Below are positions 26,237 through 34,092 of a DNA stretch of 60,010 bases, piece after piece (within the stretch, counting starts at the first letter, position 1; the number at the start of each line of letters is the position of its first letter). The stretch comes from Thermaceae bacterium (lineage in GTDB: Bacteria > Deinococcota > Deinococci > Deinococcales > Marinithermaceae). The stretch spans positions 1 through 60,010 of the forward strand of contig JAMOUW010000008.1 of NCBI GenBank assembly GCA_027067955.1, read 5' to 3'. Under the pieces are notes generated by a model. The model was not told where the DNA came from. It made no database searches and saw only the letters and a program-made list of their open reading frames with translations. Both the position numbers and the translations under genes were made by a program.

Positions 26237-26710
26237 ATGAACTGCCCTTACTGCGGATCCGCGGACACGCGCGTGGTGGACTCGCGCCCTTCGGACCAGG
26301 GGTTGGCGATCCGCCGCCGCCGCGAGTGCGCCGCCTGCGGGCGCCGTTTCACCACCTACGAACGCCCCCAGCTCGAACCGCTCATGGTCGTCAAGCGCTC
26401 GGGGCAGCTCGAGGCCTACGATCCCGACAAGCTGCTGCGCGGTCTGCTGCTCGCCTGCGAAAAGCGCCCCGTCGACACCGAGTTACTCAAGCGCTTTGCC
26501 TACCACTTCGAGGACCAGATCGACGCCCCCGAGATCGCCACCGAAGAGATCGGCAAGCGGGCCATGGCCTTCCTGCGCGAACTCGACGAGGTGGCCTATA
26601 TCCGCTTCGCCAGCGTCTACCGCGAGTTCGACAGCGTCGAGCGCTTCATCGAAGAAATACGCCGCCTCGAAAGCGAGGCCGGGGATTCTCCTCCGGGCGC
26701 CGAAAAATGA
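26237..26710 (+). CDS. nrdR: Transcriptional repressor NrdR
   Basis: 157 residues. N-terminal zinc ribbon CPYCGS...RRRRECAACGRRFTTYER (3-44), then an ATP-cone domain (about 48-140) with VVKRSGQLEAYDPDKL. This is the standard NrdR length and layout. It represses ribonucleotide reductase genes in response to ATP/dATP; no nrd gene is in the window. It starts 2 nt after the SDR stop without its own Shine-Dalgarno, so it is probably translated by coupling. Confidence 0.97.
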   Translation: MNCPYCGSADTRVVDSRPSDQGLAIRRRRECAACGRRFTTYERPQLEPLMVVKRSGQLEAYDPDKLLRGLLLACEKRPVDTELLKRFAYHFEDQIDAPEIATEEIGKRAMAFLRELDEVAYIRFASVYREFDSVERFIEEIRRLESEAGDSPPGAEK

Positions 26711-26722
26711 GACGGCCGGTAC

Positions 26723-26750
26723 CGGCCGCAACCCCGCTGCGGCCGCGTTT
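26723..26750 (+). terminator. Terminator after nrdR
   Basis: Arms CGGCCGCA (26723-26730) and TGCGGCCG (26738-26745) with a 7-nt loop, followed by a short T run. It separates nrdR from the denitrification operon. Confidence 0.65.
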
Positions 26751-26763
26751 CATCCCCTCATCC

Positions 26764-26818
26764 GGACATTTGTCCCTCCACTTAGGTCATGGACGGGACT
26801 TCTTTTTTCATCGGATAC
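26764..26818 (+). promoter_or_regulatory. Possible nor operon control region
   Basis: A 12-nt palindrome GGACATTTGTCC (26764-26775) lies about 50 bp upstream of a -10-like GATACT (26813-26818). No good -35 exists, as expected for an activator-dependent promoter. The palindrome is a candidate site for the Crp/Fnr-type regulator at 31818-32507, but it does not recur before nirS. Confidence 0.35.
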
Positions 26819-26860
26819 TCAAAGTGTAACGCAGTGTCCTCAAGCAGAAAGGAGGTCAGC

Positions 26861-27526
26861 ATGGACTACAGCTGGATTCAGATAGCGGTCGCGGCCGTTT
26901 TTCTCTCGGTCGTGATCACCCTGGTGCTGAGCCGGGGTTACGGCTGGCTCTCGCCCACCTTCTGGCGCAACGCCGCGGTGGTGAGTAGCCTTATCATGCT
27001 CTTCATCCTGATGTGGCTCACCTTTGACACCACCGAAAAGGTGCGTCCCGGTGCCGGCCAGGTTCCCACCTGGACCGTGATCAACCATGAGATCGGTCTC
27101 ACGTGGGACGCCAAGAAGCGGCGCCAGGTACCGGTGGTCGGCGAGAAGACGGGTTTCTTCGGGAAGGTTTACGGGCCCGCCGAAGCCTACGCGCTGATCA
27201 ACAAGGGCAAGATGACCCTGCAGAGCCGCAACTGCATGGAGTGTCATCAGATCCTGGGTAACGGCGCCTACTTCGCCCCCGACCTGACCCGGTCCTGGCT
27301 CGATCCCTGGTGGGAGCAGCGGGTGATGCCCATGGTGGGCGCGGACAGCCACGAGGCGGCCATGAAGAAGTGGCTGATGAACCCCGACAAGTACCCCCAG
27401 GGCAAGCGGCGCATGCCCAACCTGCACTTCACCGACGAAGAAGCGACCGCACTGGTGGCTTTTCTCAAATGGATGTCCGCCATCGACACCAACGGCTTTC
27501 CCCCGCGCTTCGGGGTGGCTGAGTAA
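26861..27526 (+). CDS. norC: Nitric oxide reductase subunit C
   Basis: 221 residues. Two N-terminal hydrophobic segments (about 6-24 and 38-54; classic NorC has one) precede a periplasmic cytochrome c domain with CMECH (125-129) and a Met ligand in RRMPNLHF. Blocks such as QSRNCMECHQILGNGAYFAPDL are diagnostic for NorC. It passes electrons to NorB, which reduces 2 NO to N2O. SD AAAGGAGG (26848-26855) lies before ATG 26861. First gene of norC-norB-norH-cytochrome c. Confidence 0.95.
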   Translation: MDYSWIQIAVAAVFLSVVITLVLSRGYGWLSPTFWRNAAVVSSLIMLFILMWLTFDTTEKVRPGAGQVPTWTVINHEIGLTWDAKKRRQVPVVGEKTGFFGKVYGPAEAYALINKGKMTLQSRNCMECHQILGNGAYFAPDLTRSWLDPWWEQRVMPMVGADSHEAAMKKWLMNPDKYPQGKRRMPNLHFTDEEATALVAFLKWMSAIDTNGFPPRFGVAE

Positions 27527-27538
27527 GGGAGGGATGCT

Positions 27539-28963
27539 GTGAGCACGTTTGCACTCCGCCAACCTGGAGAGCTCTACGAGTCGCAGAAGCTGGCCATCTG
27601 GTACTTCGTGGTGGCCGTGGCGCTCTTTGGAGCACAGATAATCTTCGGGCTGCTGCTGGCCTACCAGTACATCGACCCCGATTTCCTCTATCAGAAGCTC
27701 TCGTTCATGACCAACCGCACTGTCCACCTCAATGCCATGATCGTCTGGCTGCTGGTGGGCATGATGGGCGGCGTCTACTGGTTCCTGCCCGTCGAAACCG
27801 GGCGCGAGGTCGTCGGTATCAAGCTTGCCAAGTTCATCTGGTGGGTGATCGTAGCGGGCGTCTCCGTGGTCGTCCTCGTTTATCTGCTCGTCCAGATCGG
27901 TCCCGGTAACGCCTTCACCCTCTGGTTCATCAACGAAGGCCGCGAGTACGTCGAAGCGCCCAGGTGGGCCGACATAGCCATCGTCGCTTGGGTGGCCATT
28001 TTCCTCTTCAACGTCATCGCCACCGCCCTGGCGGCGCGCCGCATCACCGGCCTGCTGGGCGTGCTGATCTTCGACCTGGTGGCCCTGGGGGCGCTCTACA
28101 CCGCGGGCATGCACTACACCGTAAACGTCACCATGGACCAGTACCTGTGGTGGTGGGTGGTGCACCTGTGGGTGGAAGCTACCTGGGAGGTACTCGTTGG
28201 CGTGGTAATGGGCTGGAGCCTGATGTACCTGCTGGGCACGCCACGCAAGCTGATCGAGACCTGGCTCTTCCTGGAGGTGGCCCTGGTCTTCGGTACCGGC
28301 ATCCTGGGCCTGGGGCACCACTACTTCTGGATCGGCACCCCCGAGTACTGGATCGGGCTGGGCGGCTTCTTCTCGGCGCTCGAGCCCCTGCCGCTCGTGG
28401 CCATGGTGGTCCACGCCGTCTACGACTCGGGCGCGCACCGCATGCATACCGTCAACAAACCCGCTCTCTTCTGGGCCATCACCCAGGCATTCGGCAACTT
28501 CATCGGCGCCGGCGTCTGGGGCTTCATGCAGACTTTGCCGCAGATCAACATGTACTCCCACGGCACCCAGCTGGCGGCGGCGCACGGCCACTTCTCCTTC
28601 TTCGGCGCCTACGTGGGCACGGTGCTCACGCTCGTCTATATAGCGGTACAGCACCTGCGGCCGCGCATTCAGATTCCCCTCAACTCCAAACTCTGGAGCT
28701 GGGCCTGGGGTCTGCTGGTTTTTGGCATCATTGCCATCGTCGCCTCGTTCACGATCTCCGGCTTCGCGCAGACGATGATCGAGCGCGCCGAGCTGGGCAG
28801 CACCTGGAACGCCTTCATCCGTTCCTACACCCACCCCTGGTACACCAACACCCACTGGTGGCGCTTCTGGGCGGGCGTGCTCTTCCTGCTCGGTTACGTG
28901 CTGCTGGTCTGGGACCTCATGACCATCGGCCGCAAGCCGGCGACGGAGGGTGCGTATGATTAG
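27539..28963 (+). CDS. norB: Nitric oxide reductase subunit B (cNOR catalytic subunit)
   Basis: 474 residues, about 12 membrane helices. All expected ligands are visible: His63 (heme b), His209 with Glu213 in VVHLWVEATWE and His260/His261 in LGHHYFW (FeB site), His349 (heme b3) and His351 (heme b) in AAAHGHFSFFG. Spacing matches the Pseudomonas enzyme within two residues. It reduces NO to N2O in the cytoplasmic membrane. GTG start at 27539 with GGGAGGG upstream. Follows norC by 12 nt and overlaps the next gene. Confidence 0.97.
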   Translation: MSTFALRQPGELYESQKLAIWYFVVAVALFGAQIIFGLLLAYQYIDPDFLYQKLSFMTNRTVHLNAMIVWLLVGMMGGVYWFLPVETGREVVGIKLAKFIWWVIVAGVSVVVLVYLLVQIGPGNAFTLWFINEGREYVEAPRWADIAIVAWVAIFLFNVIATALAARRITGLLGVLIFDLVALGALYTAGMHYTVNVTMDQYLWWWVVHLWVEATWEVLVGVVMGWSLMYLLGTPRKLIETWLFLEVALVFGTGILGLGHHYFWIGTPEYWIGLGGFFSALEPLPLVAMVVHAVYDSGAHRMHTVNKPALFWAITQAFGNFIGAGVWGFMQTLPQINMYSHGTQLAAAHGHFSFFGAYVGTVLTLVYIAVQHLRPRIQIPLNSKLWSWAWGLLVFGIIAIVASFTISGFAQTMIERAELGSTWNAFIRSYTHPWYTNTHWWRFWAGVLFLLGYVLLVWDLMTIGRKPATEGAYD

Positions 28964-29279
28964 CAACCATGAGATCGCACAGATGGTCGGGGCCATGATC
29001 ATCTACGGGTTCTTCTTCGTGTTCACGGCGGGGCTGTACGCGATGTTCTACGCCATGGGGCGGCTCTTCGAAAAGCCCTGGCTCGTCAGGATCTCCTATC
29101 TATTCGCCGCCGCCGAGGTGCTCTCCGCCGTGGGCATGGTAGCCACCGGCTACCTCGATCGCTTCTGGATCAACCTGATCCTTTTCTCGGCCGCCGCCTA
29201 CCTGTTCATCCCCCAGGGGATGTGGTGGGTGGTGGTCAACTTCCACCACGAGTACGAGCCCGAGGAGCACGTCCACTAG
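28956..29279 (+). CDS. Small membrane protein of the nor operon (NorH-like)
   Basis: 107 residues with three hydrophobic segments (about 10-30, 43-62, 68-88) and a His/Glu-rich C-terminus (FHHEYEPEEHVH). Position straight after norB matches the small norH gene described in Thermus nor operons; I assign it by position and topology. ATG 28956 has GGAGGG 5 nt upstream and overlaps the norB stop by 8 nt; an upstream GTG (28950) is less likely. Perhaps an assembly or stability factor for NOR. Confidence 0.7.
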   Translation: MISNHEIAQMVGAMIIYGFFFVFTAGLYAMFYAMGRLFEKPWLVRISYLFAAAEVLSAVGMVATGYLDRFWINLILFSAAAYLFIPQGMWWVVVNFHHEYEPEEHVH

Positions 29280-29288
29280 GAGGTGACC

Positions 29289-30038
29289 ATGGATATTGTT
29301 CGCGTTGAAGTTTACCTGGACGACGCCAGCGAGCCGCTGGCGGTCGTGACCGAGCCGCCGTTCAACGTCCGGCTCGACCCCGCCGAGCTGGGCGAGGGGG
29401 AGCACGCGCTCACCGTCGTCACCCACTACCAGGGCGGGGCCAAGGACCATCACGAATACGCTTTCGACGTCAGCCACAAGAACAACGTCTTCGCCGGCCA
29501 CATCAGCCGGGCCCCCTTGCGCGCGCCCATAGAGGTGGAGCTGGTGGACGCGGTGGAGCGTGAGAATCCCAAAGCTCCCAACCCGGTTGTCTACGGGCTG
29601 CTTCCCCTGGCGCTCTTTCTGCTGGTGGTAGTGGTTTCCTGGTACATCGCGGTGCGCGCCGAAAGCGCGGCCGTGGACGAGCCGACCAACATTCAGAAGA
29701 TCGCCCGTTCGGTGGCGGGTGCGGCGCCGAGCGCCGCCAAGCCCGCCGCGGGTGGCGCCGACGGAGAAGCGCTTTACGCCGCCAACTGCGCCAGCTGCCA
29801 CGGCGCCAGCGGCGAGGGCGTTGGCTCGGTCTTTCCGGCGCTCGCCGGCAACGACCATCTCGCCGACGCCGCCTACACGATCGACGTGATCGTGAACGGC
29901 AAGCCCGGGACCGCCATGCCCGCGTTCGGTTCCCGCTTCTCCGACGAGGAGCTGGCCGCGCTGGTCAGTTACGTGCGCACCAGCTGGAACAACTCTTTCG
30001 GCGCGGTAAGTGCGGAAGATGTAGCGTCTGCAAGATAG
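29289..30038 (+). CDS. Membrane-anchored cytochrome c with N-terminal beta domain
   Basis: 249 residues. Residues 1-90 look like an immunoglobulin-like beta domain (VRVEVYLDDASEPLAVVTEPP...GEHALTVV) and have no signal peptide. One membrane helix (about 102-122) follows, then an Ala-rich linker and a class I cytochrome c domain with CASCH (167-171) and Met in GTAMPAFGSRFSDEELAALV. This topology puts the beta domain in the cytoplasm and the heme outside. Between norB and nirS it is a plausible electron donor to NirS or NOR. SD AGGAGGTG precedes ATG 29289. Confidence 0.82.
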   Translation: MDIVRVEVYLDDASEPLAVVTEPPFNVRLDPAELGEGEHALTVVTHYQGGAKDHHEYAFDVSHKNNVFAGHISRAPLRAPIEVELVDAVERENPKAPNPVVYGLLPLALFLLVVVVSWYIAVRAESAAVDEPTNIQKIARSVAGAAPSAAKPAAGGADGEALYAANCASCHGASGEGVGSVFPALAGNDHLADAAYTIDVIVNGKPGTAMPAFGSRFSDEELAALVSYVRTSWNNSFGAVSAEDVASAR

Positions 30039-30048
30039 TGTCATGGGT

Positions 30049-30054
30049 TACAAT
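30049..30054 (+). promoter_or_regulatory. -10 box of nirS
   Basis: TACAAT at 30049-30054, about 80 nt before the nirS start, without a convincing -35 at 16-18 bp. nirS therefore seems to have its own activator-dependent promoter besides readthrough from nor. Confidence 0.5.
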
Positions 30055-30134
30055 GGGGAGGACGATAACAATCGCGCTCTGCATTTCTCGCAACCCTGGG
30101 TTTTCCGCTTCACAGGAAGCAAAAGGAGGTAAAT

Positions 30135-31754
30135 ATGCGATGGAGTAAAGCAGTGTATGCAGGCCTGGCGGTGCTCGCCCTGGGAGCACTGGCCCTGGCG
30201 CAGGGGCTGACCCCCGAGCAGATGGAAGAGGGCACGAAAATCTACTTCCAGCAATGCGCGGGGTGTCACGGCGTGCTGCGCAAGGGGGCCACCGGCAAGA
30301 ACCTGGAGCCCGACAAGCTCAAGGCCGCCGGCAAGACCGAGGACTACCTCAAGACCATCATCACCAATGGCTTCGGCGGCATGCCCGCCTGGGGCAAGCT
30401 GGGCATCCTCACCCCCGAGCAGATAGACCTGATGTCCAAGTTCCTGCTCTCGCCGGTTCCCGAGCCCCCGCCCTGGACTTTCGAGGACATCAAGAACAAC
30501 TGGATCGTGCACGTGCCGGTCAGCCAGCGCCCGGTGCGCCCCGAGCACAGCCGTAACTGGCAGAACTTCTTCGGGGTCATCCTGCGCGACATGGGTCAGG
30601 TGGCGATTGTAGACGGCGACACCAAGGAACTGGTGGGCATTGTTCCTACCGGTTACGCTACCCACATCCTGCGCTCGTCCAAGGACGGCCGCTACTTCTA
30701 CGTGATCGGCCGCGACGGCAAGGCCGAGATCATCGATCTCTGGACCGAGAAGCCGACGCTCGTCGCCGAGGCCAAGGTATGCCTCGACGCCCGCAGCATC
30801 GACACCAGCAAGTACGAAGGCTACGAAGGCAAGTACGCGGTTGTGGGCTGCTACTGGCCCAGCAACTTCGTGATCATGGACGGCCAGACCCTCGAGCCCC
30901 TCAAGATGGTCTCCACCCAGGGTTACGTACGCAGCACCGGCGAGTTCCTGCGCGAGAACCGCGTGGCCTCGATCGTGAGCTCGCACTTCAGCCCCGAGTG
31001 GATCCTCAACATCAAGGAGGGCGGCCAGACCTGGCTCGTCGACTACGCCAACCTCGAGCTCAAGGGCAAGCCCATCAACGTGCGCATGATCGACACCGAG
31101 CGCTTCCTCCACGACGGCGGTTGGGCGATGGACAAGCGTTACTTCCTGGTGGCCGCCAACACCGCCAAGAAGATCGTGGTAATCGATGCCAAAACCGGTG
31201 AGTTCATCGCCAGCATCCCCGTGGGCGACAAACCCCACCCCGGCCGCGGCGCCAACTGGGTGCACCCGATCCTCGGCCCCGTCTGGGCCACCGGCCACAT
31301 CAAGGACAACAAGATTGCGGTCATCGGCACCGATCCGGTGGGGCACCCGCAGTACGCCTGGAAGGTCGCCAAAATGGTCGAGACCCCCTACCCGGGCAAC
31401 CTCTTCATCAAGACGCACGAGAAGAGCCCCTGGCTGATCGTCGACTTCACCGTCGCCCCCACGCCGGAGGCCAACGCCACGCTCTGCGCCTGGGACAAGA
31501 AGAACCTCGCCAAGGAACCGCTTTGCTGGGAGGTTCCGGGCGCCAAGGATCTCAAGGCGCGTATGGTGCACATCGAGTTCAACAAGGACGGCAGCGAGTT
31601 CTGGGTCTCCGCCTGGGGCAACAAGGACACTCCCACCTTCATCGTTGTTTACGACAGCGTGACCCTGCAGGAAAAGGCGCGCATCACCGGTGACTGGGTG
31701 CGCACCCCGACGGGCAAGTTCAACGTTTGGAACACCGCTAACGACATCTACTGA
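30135..31754 (+). CDS. nirS: Cytochrome cd1 nitrite reductase
   Basis: 539 residues. Signal peptide (1-22, ending LALAQ), cytochrome c domain with CAGCH (41-45) and Met83 in GGMPAWGK, then the eight-bladed d1 domain. Visible d1 residues are His177 (proximal ligand, TGYATHILRSS) and the active-site pair His284 (SSHFSPEW) and His326 (RFLHDGG), 42 residues apart as in Pseudomonas His327/His369. The C-terminus PTGKFNVWNTANDIY is typical. It reduces nitrite to NO in the periplasm. SD AAAGGAGG precedes ATG 30135. The heme d1 synthesis genes are not in this window. Confidence 0.98.
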   Translation: MRWSKAVYAGLAVLALGALALAQGLTPEQMEEGTKIYFQQCAGCHGVLRKGATGKNLEPDKLKAAGKTEDYLKTIITNGFGGMPAWGKLGILTPEQIDLMSKFLLSPVPEPPPWTFEDIKNNWIVHVPVSQRPVRPEHSRNWQNFFGVILRDMGQVAIVDGDTKELVGIVPTGYATHILRSSKDGRYFYVIGRDGKAEIIDLWTEKPTLVAEAKVCLDARSIDTSKYEGYEGKYAVVGCYWPSNFVIMDGQTLEPLKMVSTQGYVRSTGEFLRENRVASIVSSHFSPEWILNIKEGGQTWLVDYANLELKGKPINVRMIDTERFLHDGGWAMDKRYFLVAANTAKKIVVIDAKTGEFIASIPVGDKPHPGRGANWVHPILGPVWATGHIKDNKIAVIGTDPVGHPQYAWKVAKMVETPYPGNLFIKTHEKSPWLIVDFTVAPTPEANATLCAWDKKNLAKEPLCWEVPGAKDLKARMVHIEFNKDGSEFWVSAWGNKDTPTFIVVYDSVTLQEKARITGDWVRTPTGKFNVWNTANDIY

Positions 31755-31770
31755 GCCCCCGCTACAAGGC

Positions 31771-31799
31771 GGCCCCCCGGACGCGTCCGGGGGGCCGTT
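31771..31799 (+). terminator. Strong terminator after nirS
   Basis: A perfect 26-nt palindrome (31771-31796) with 11-13 bp arms beginning GGCCCCCCGGAC, followed by GTTTG. It lies between convergent nirS and the Crp/Fnr gene and may serve both. Confidence 0.85.
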
Positions 31800-31817
31800 T
31801 GATTGCTATGTGTCCGT

Positions 31818-32507
31818 TCAGCCCTTGGCTACCGCTATCAGGGTGACCTCGTTGTCTACCCATACCCGGCGGTCTTTGAGCCGGATCCAGCCCTGCTTGT
31901 AGAAGCGGCTGAGGTTGCGGCTGACTATCTCTGGCACGGTGCCCAGGAGCGCGGCCAGCTCGGGGTTGGTGGGCAGCGGAAAGCCGGGGCCCAGGGTGGC
32001 GTGTTGCTCGAGCAGGTACTGGGCCAGCCGCGACTGCACCTCGAAGAAGGCGACCCGGCGCAAGAGCAGCAGCAGCTCGAACTGGCGCTCAGAAACCGAG
32101 CGCAAGAGCGCCCTGGTGAAGCGGGGGCGCTCTTCCATGAGCTGCAGCATTCCCTCCCGGGGGATCAACACCACGTGGCTGCGCAGCGCGGCCTCGGCGG
32201 TGACCGGATAGTGGCGCCGCTCGCTCAGGACCGCGATCTCGCCAATGCTTTCAGGCGGACCGGCCATGTGCAGCACCAGCTGGCGGCTCCCCTTGGGCCC
32301 CACCTGATAGACGCGCAGGAGCCCGTCCGCCACCACGTGGGTGTATTCGACCGGATCTCCTTCCTGAAAAAGGACCTCGCCTTCGGCCAGCTCGCGCACG
32401 CTCGCCAGCTGCACCACGCGCTCGAGGTCAGCGGTGTCCAGACGGGCGAAAAGCGAGTTCTCCCGCAGGGCCTGGTGCACGAGCTTGACCGTGTTGCCAG
32501 TAGCCAT
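31818..32507 (-). CDS. Crp/Fnr-family transcription regulator
   Basis: 229 residues. N-terminal cyclic-nucleotide-binding-like beta roll (about 20-130; EGEVLFQEGDPVEYTHVVADGLLRVY, GEIAVLSERRHYPVTAEA), dimer helix, and C-terminal HTH with LAALLGTVPEIVSRNLSRFYKQG (about 185-207). It lacks the cysteine cluster of Fnr and the strict cAMP-binding residues, which fits the DNR/NnrR-like or other ligand-sensing groups. Convergent with nirS, it is a good candidate for control of the nor/nir genes by NO or redox; this is inference. SD AAGGAGG precedes ATG 32507. Confidence 0.9.
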   Translation of the reverse strand: MATGNTVKLVHQALRENSLFARLDTADLERVVQLASVRELAEGEVLFQEGDPVEYTHVVADGLLRVYQVGPKGSRQLVLHMAGPPESIGEIAVLSERRHYPVTAEAALRSHVVLIPREGMLQLMEERPRFTRALLRSVSERQFELLLLLRRVAFFEVQSRLAQYLLEQHATLGPGFPLPTNPELAALLGTVPEIVSRNLSRFYKQGWIRLKDRRVWVDNEVTLIAVAKG

Positions 32508-32551
32508 GTGACCTCCTTGCCGACGTTCCGCTACCTTTTTTACCACAGGCA

Positions 32552-32571
32552 ACGCCCCCATCCGGGGGCGT
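32552..32571 (-). terminator. Hairpin after tRNA-Val
   Basis: Arms ACGCCCCC (32552-32559) and GGGGGCGT (32564-32571) with a 4-nt loop, directly beyond the tRNA 3' end. No immediate T run, but an A/T-rich stretch follows on the minus strand. It may act as terminator or processing signal before the Crp/Fnr gene. Confidence 0.55.
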
Positions 32572-32573
32572 GT

Positions 32574-32650
32574 TGGTGGGCGGTAGAGGACTTGAACCTC
32601 CGACCCCCTGCTTGTAAGGCAGGTGCTCTAGCCATCTGAGCTAACCGCCC
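32574..32650 (-). tRNA. tRNA-Val (TAC)
   Basis: 77-nt cloverleaf with encoded CCA. Acceptor GGGCGGT/ACCGCCC, anticodon stem CCTGC/GCAGG around loop CTTACAA, T arm with GGTTCAAGTCC. Lies between trxB and the Crp/Fnr gene, same strand as both. Confidence 0.95.
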
Positions 32651-32660
32651 ACGCGCCCTT

Positions 32661-32689
32661 AGCCTAACGGTAGGAGCGCGGCGCTGCAA
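32661..32689 (-). promoter_or_regulatory. tRNA-Val promoter
   Basis: Minus strand: -35 TTGCAG (32684-32689), 17 bp, -10 TAGGCT (32661-32666), then about 10 nt to the tRNA. It overlaps the region just after the trxB stop. It does not carry the CCGATTACA element of the other tRNA promoters. Confidence 0.65.
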
Positions 32690-32692
32690 GCT

Positions 32693-33676
32693 CTAGGTGG
32701 CGGCTGGCTCGGTCTGCTCGTGCTCCATGAGCCACTTCTCCGCGGTCATGGCCGCGCGTGTACCCGCGCCCACACTGGTCGCAAGCTGCTTGTAGATGGG
32801 GTCGGCTACGTCGCCGGCGGCAAATACCCCCGGCACCGAAGTGAGGATTTCGTCGGTTACCGCCACGTATCCGTCGGGGCGCAGCTCTACCACGCCCTGC
32901 AGGAACTCGGTGTTGGGAACGCTGCCCACGAATACGAAGACGCCGTCAGTGGGAAACACGTATTCCTCGTTCGTCTTGAGGTTTTTCACTCTCACGCCCG
33001 TGACGTGGTCCTCGCCCAGCACCTCGGTGACGACGTGGCTCCAGAGGAACTCTATCTTGGGGTTTTGGAAGGCGCGCTCCTGGGCCACCTTGTTGGCGCG
33101 CAGCTCGTCGCGACGGTGGATGATGGTAACCTTGCTGGCGAACTTGGTGAGGAAAATGCCTTCCTCCACCGCGGCGTCGCCGCCGCCCACCACCACCACC
33201 TCTTTGTCCCGGTAGAAAAATCCGTCGCAGGTGGCGCAGGTGGATACGCCGCGGCCGTAAAAGCGATCTTCTCCCGGAACCTCCAGCTTGCGCGGGTTGG
33301 CGCCGGTGGCGATGATTACGCTCTTGGCCTTGTAGTTGCGCTCGAATGCTTTTATCAGAAATGCGCCTTCGGTTTTTTCAAGGGCCTGCACCTCGTCCAT
33401 GACCACCTCGGCGCCGAACTTGCGCGCCTGCTCGGCCATCCGGTTGGCGAGCTCCGGCCCCGAAACGCCCTCGGGAAAGCCGGGGTAGTTTTCCACCTCT
33501 TCTGTCTGGGCGATCTGCCCCCCGGGCAGCCCCTTTTCGATGATCACGGTCTGCAGCCCGCCGCGGCCCGCGTAAATGCCGGCGGTAAGCCCGGCGGGTC
33601 CGCCGCCGATGATCACCACGTCGTATTCCTGATCCTGCTGAGCCGAACCACCAAGTTCGCCGATCTTGAAATCCAT
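32693..33676 (-). CDS. trxB: Thioredoxin reductase
   Basis: 327 residues. FAD-binding GGGPAGL (24-30), redox-active CATC (147-150), NAD(P)H-binding [10 protein letters not shown] (about 164-173) with HRR (NADPH preference), and the C-terminal FAD motif GVFAAGDV. It reduces thioredoxin with NADPH in the cytoplasm. The roughly 15-residue N-terminal extension before the first beta strand is longer than in E. coli. The promoter region holds a perfect palindrome typical of CsoR/CstR-type repressors (33715-33738). Confidence 0.96.
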   Translation of the reverse strand: MDFKIGELGGSAQQDQEYDVVIIGGGPAGLTAGIYAGRGGLQTVIIEKGLPGGQIAQTEEVENYPGFPEGVSGPELANRMAEQARKFGAEVVMDEVQALEKTEGAFLIKAFERNYKAKSVIIATGANPRKLEVPGEDRFYGRGVSTCATCDGFFYRDKEVVVVGGGDAAVEEGIFLTKFASKVTIIHRRDELRANKVAQERAFQNPKIEFLWSHVVTEVLGEDHVTGVRVKNLKTNEEYVFPTDGVFVFVGSVPNTEFLQGVVELRPDGYVAVTDEILTSVPGVFAAGDVADPIYKQLATSVGAGTRAAMTAEKWLMEHEQTEPAAT

Positions 33677-33714
33677 GACTCGCCTCCCGCAGCCCGCCCG
33701 GGGCTATAGCGCAG

Positions 33715-33738
33715 TATATACCCCACGGGGGGTATATA
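33715..33738. promoter_or_regulatory. CsoR/CstR-like operator before trxB
   Basis: Perfect inverted repeat: TATATACCCC (33715-33724), 4-nt spacer, GGGGTATATA (33729-33738). Arms ending in a C tract and beginning with TATA are typical of CsoR-family (copper or persulfide sensing) operators. It overlaps a minus-strand -10, TATACT (33713-33718), about 40 nt upstream of trxB. Confidence 0.65.
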
Positions 33739-33770
33739 GGGCAGTGAAGCAAAAACGCGCTCGAGCCGTC

Positions 33771-33846
33771 TGGTGACCCCAGGGGGATTCGAACCCCCGT
33801 TACCGCCGTGAGAGGGCGGCGTCCTAGGCCTCTAGACGATGGGGCC
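33771..33846 (-). tRNA. tRNA-Glu (CTC)
   Basis: 76 nt with encoded CCA. Acceptor GGCCCCA pairs with TGGGGTC (one G-U), anticodon stem CCGCC/GGCGG around loop CTCTCAC, T arm GGGGGTTCGAATCCCCC. Third gene of the Gln-Glu-Glu cluster. Confidence 0.94.
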
Positions 33847-33866
33847 GTACCGGCTCGAGCGCGCGC

Positions 33867-33941
33867 TGGTGACCCCTACGGGACTCGAACCCGTGCCGCC
33901 GCCTTGAAAGGGCGGTGACCTAACCGCTAGTCGAAGGGGCC
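33867..33941 (-). tRNA. tRNA-Glu (TTC)
   Basis: 75 nt with encoded CCA. Acceptor GGCCCCT/AGGGGTC, anticodon loop CTTTCAA, T arm ACGGGTTCGAGTCCCGT. Together with the CTC gene it covers both Glu codons. Confidence 0.94.
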
Positions 33942-33944
33942 TTA

Positions 33945-34018
33945 TGGCTGGGGCACGTGGATTCGAACCACGACCAACGGATCCAGAGTCCGCCGTCCTG
34001 CCGTTAGACGATGCCCCA
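33945..34018 (-). tRNA. tRNA-Gln (CTG)
   Basis: 74 nt with encoded CCA. Acceptor TGGGGCA/TGCCCCA, anticodon loop CTCTGGA giving CTG, T arm CGTGGTTCGAATCCACG. First gene of the cluster after the promoter; only 3 nt from the next tRNA. Confidence 0.94.
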
Positions 34019-34049
34019 GCGTTCGCCCGGCTGCCGCCAGGCACGCAAT

Positions 34050-34092
34050 ATAGTACAACCCAGCGGCGTTTTTGACAAGTGTTTGTAATCGG
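34050..34092 (-). promoter_or_regulatory. tRNA cluster promoter with CCGATTACA element
   Basis: Minus strand: -35 TTGTCA (34073-34078), 17 bp, -10 TACTAT (34050-34055). CCGATTACA (34084-34092) lies exactly 5 nt upstream of the -35, as at 11484-11492 and 59895-59903. It drives tRNA-Gln, Glu, Glu. Confidence 0.82.

Noticed and set aside
26840-29002. 720-codon minus-strand frame antisense to norC-norB
   Set aside because: His/Asp/Gln-rich shadow of the nor genes, which have clear active-site residues on the plus strand.
30008-30030. Weak inverted repeat upstream of the nirS -10 as Crp/Fnr site
   Set aside because: Arms too imperfect, and it does not match the palindrome before norC.
30048-31571. 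507-codon minus-strand frame antisense to nirS
   Set aside because: Antisense shadow of a conserved gene; no start signal or family likeness.
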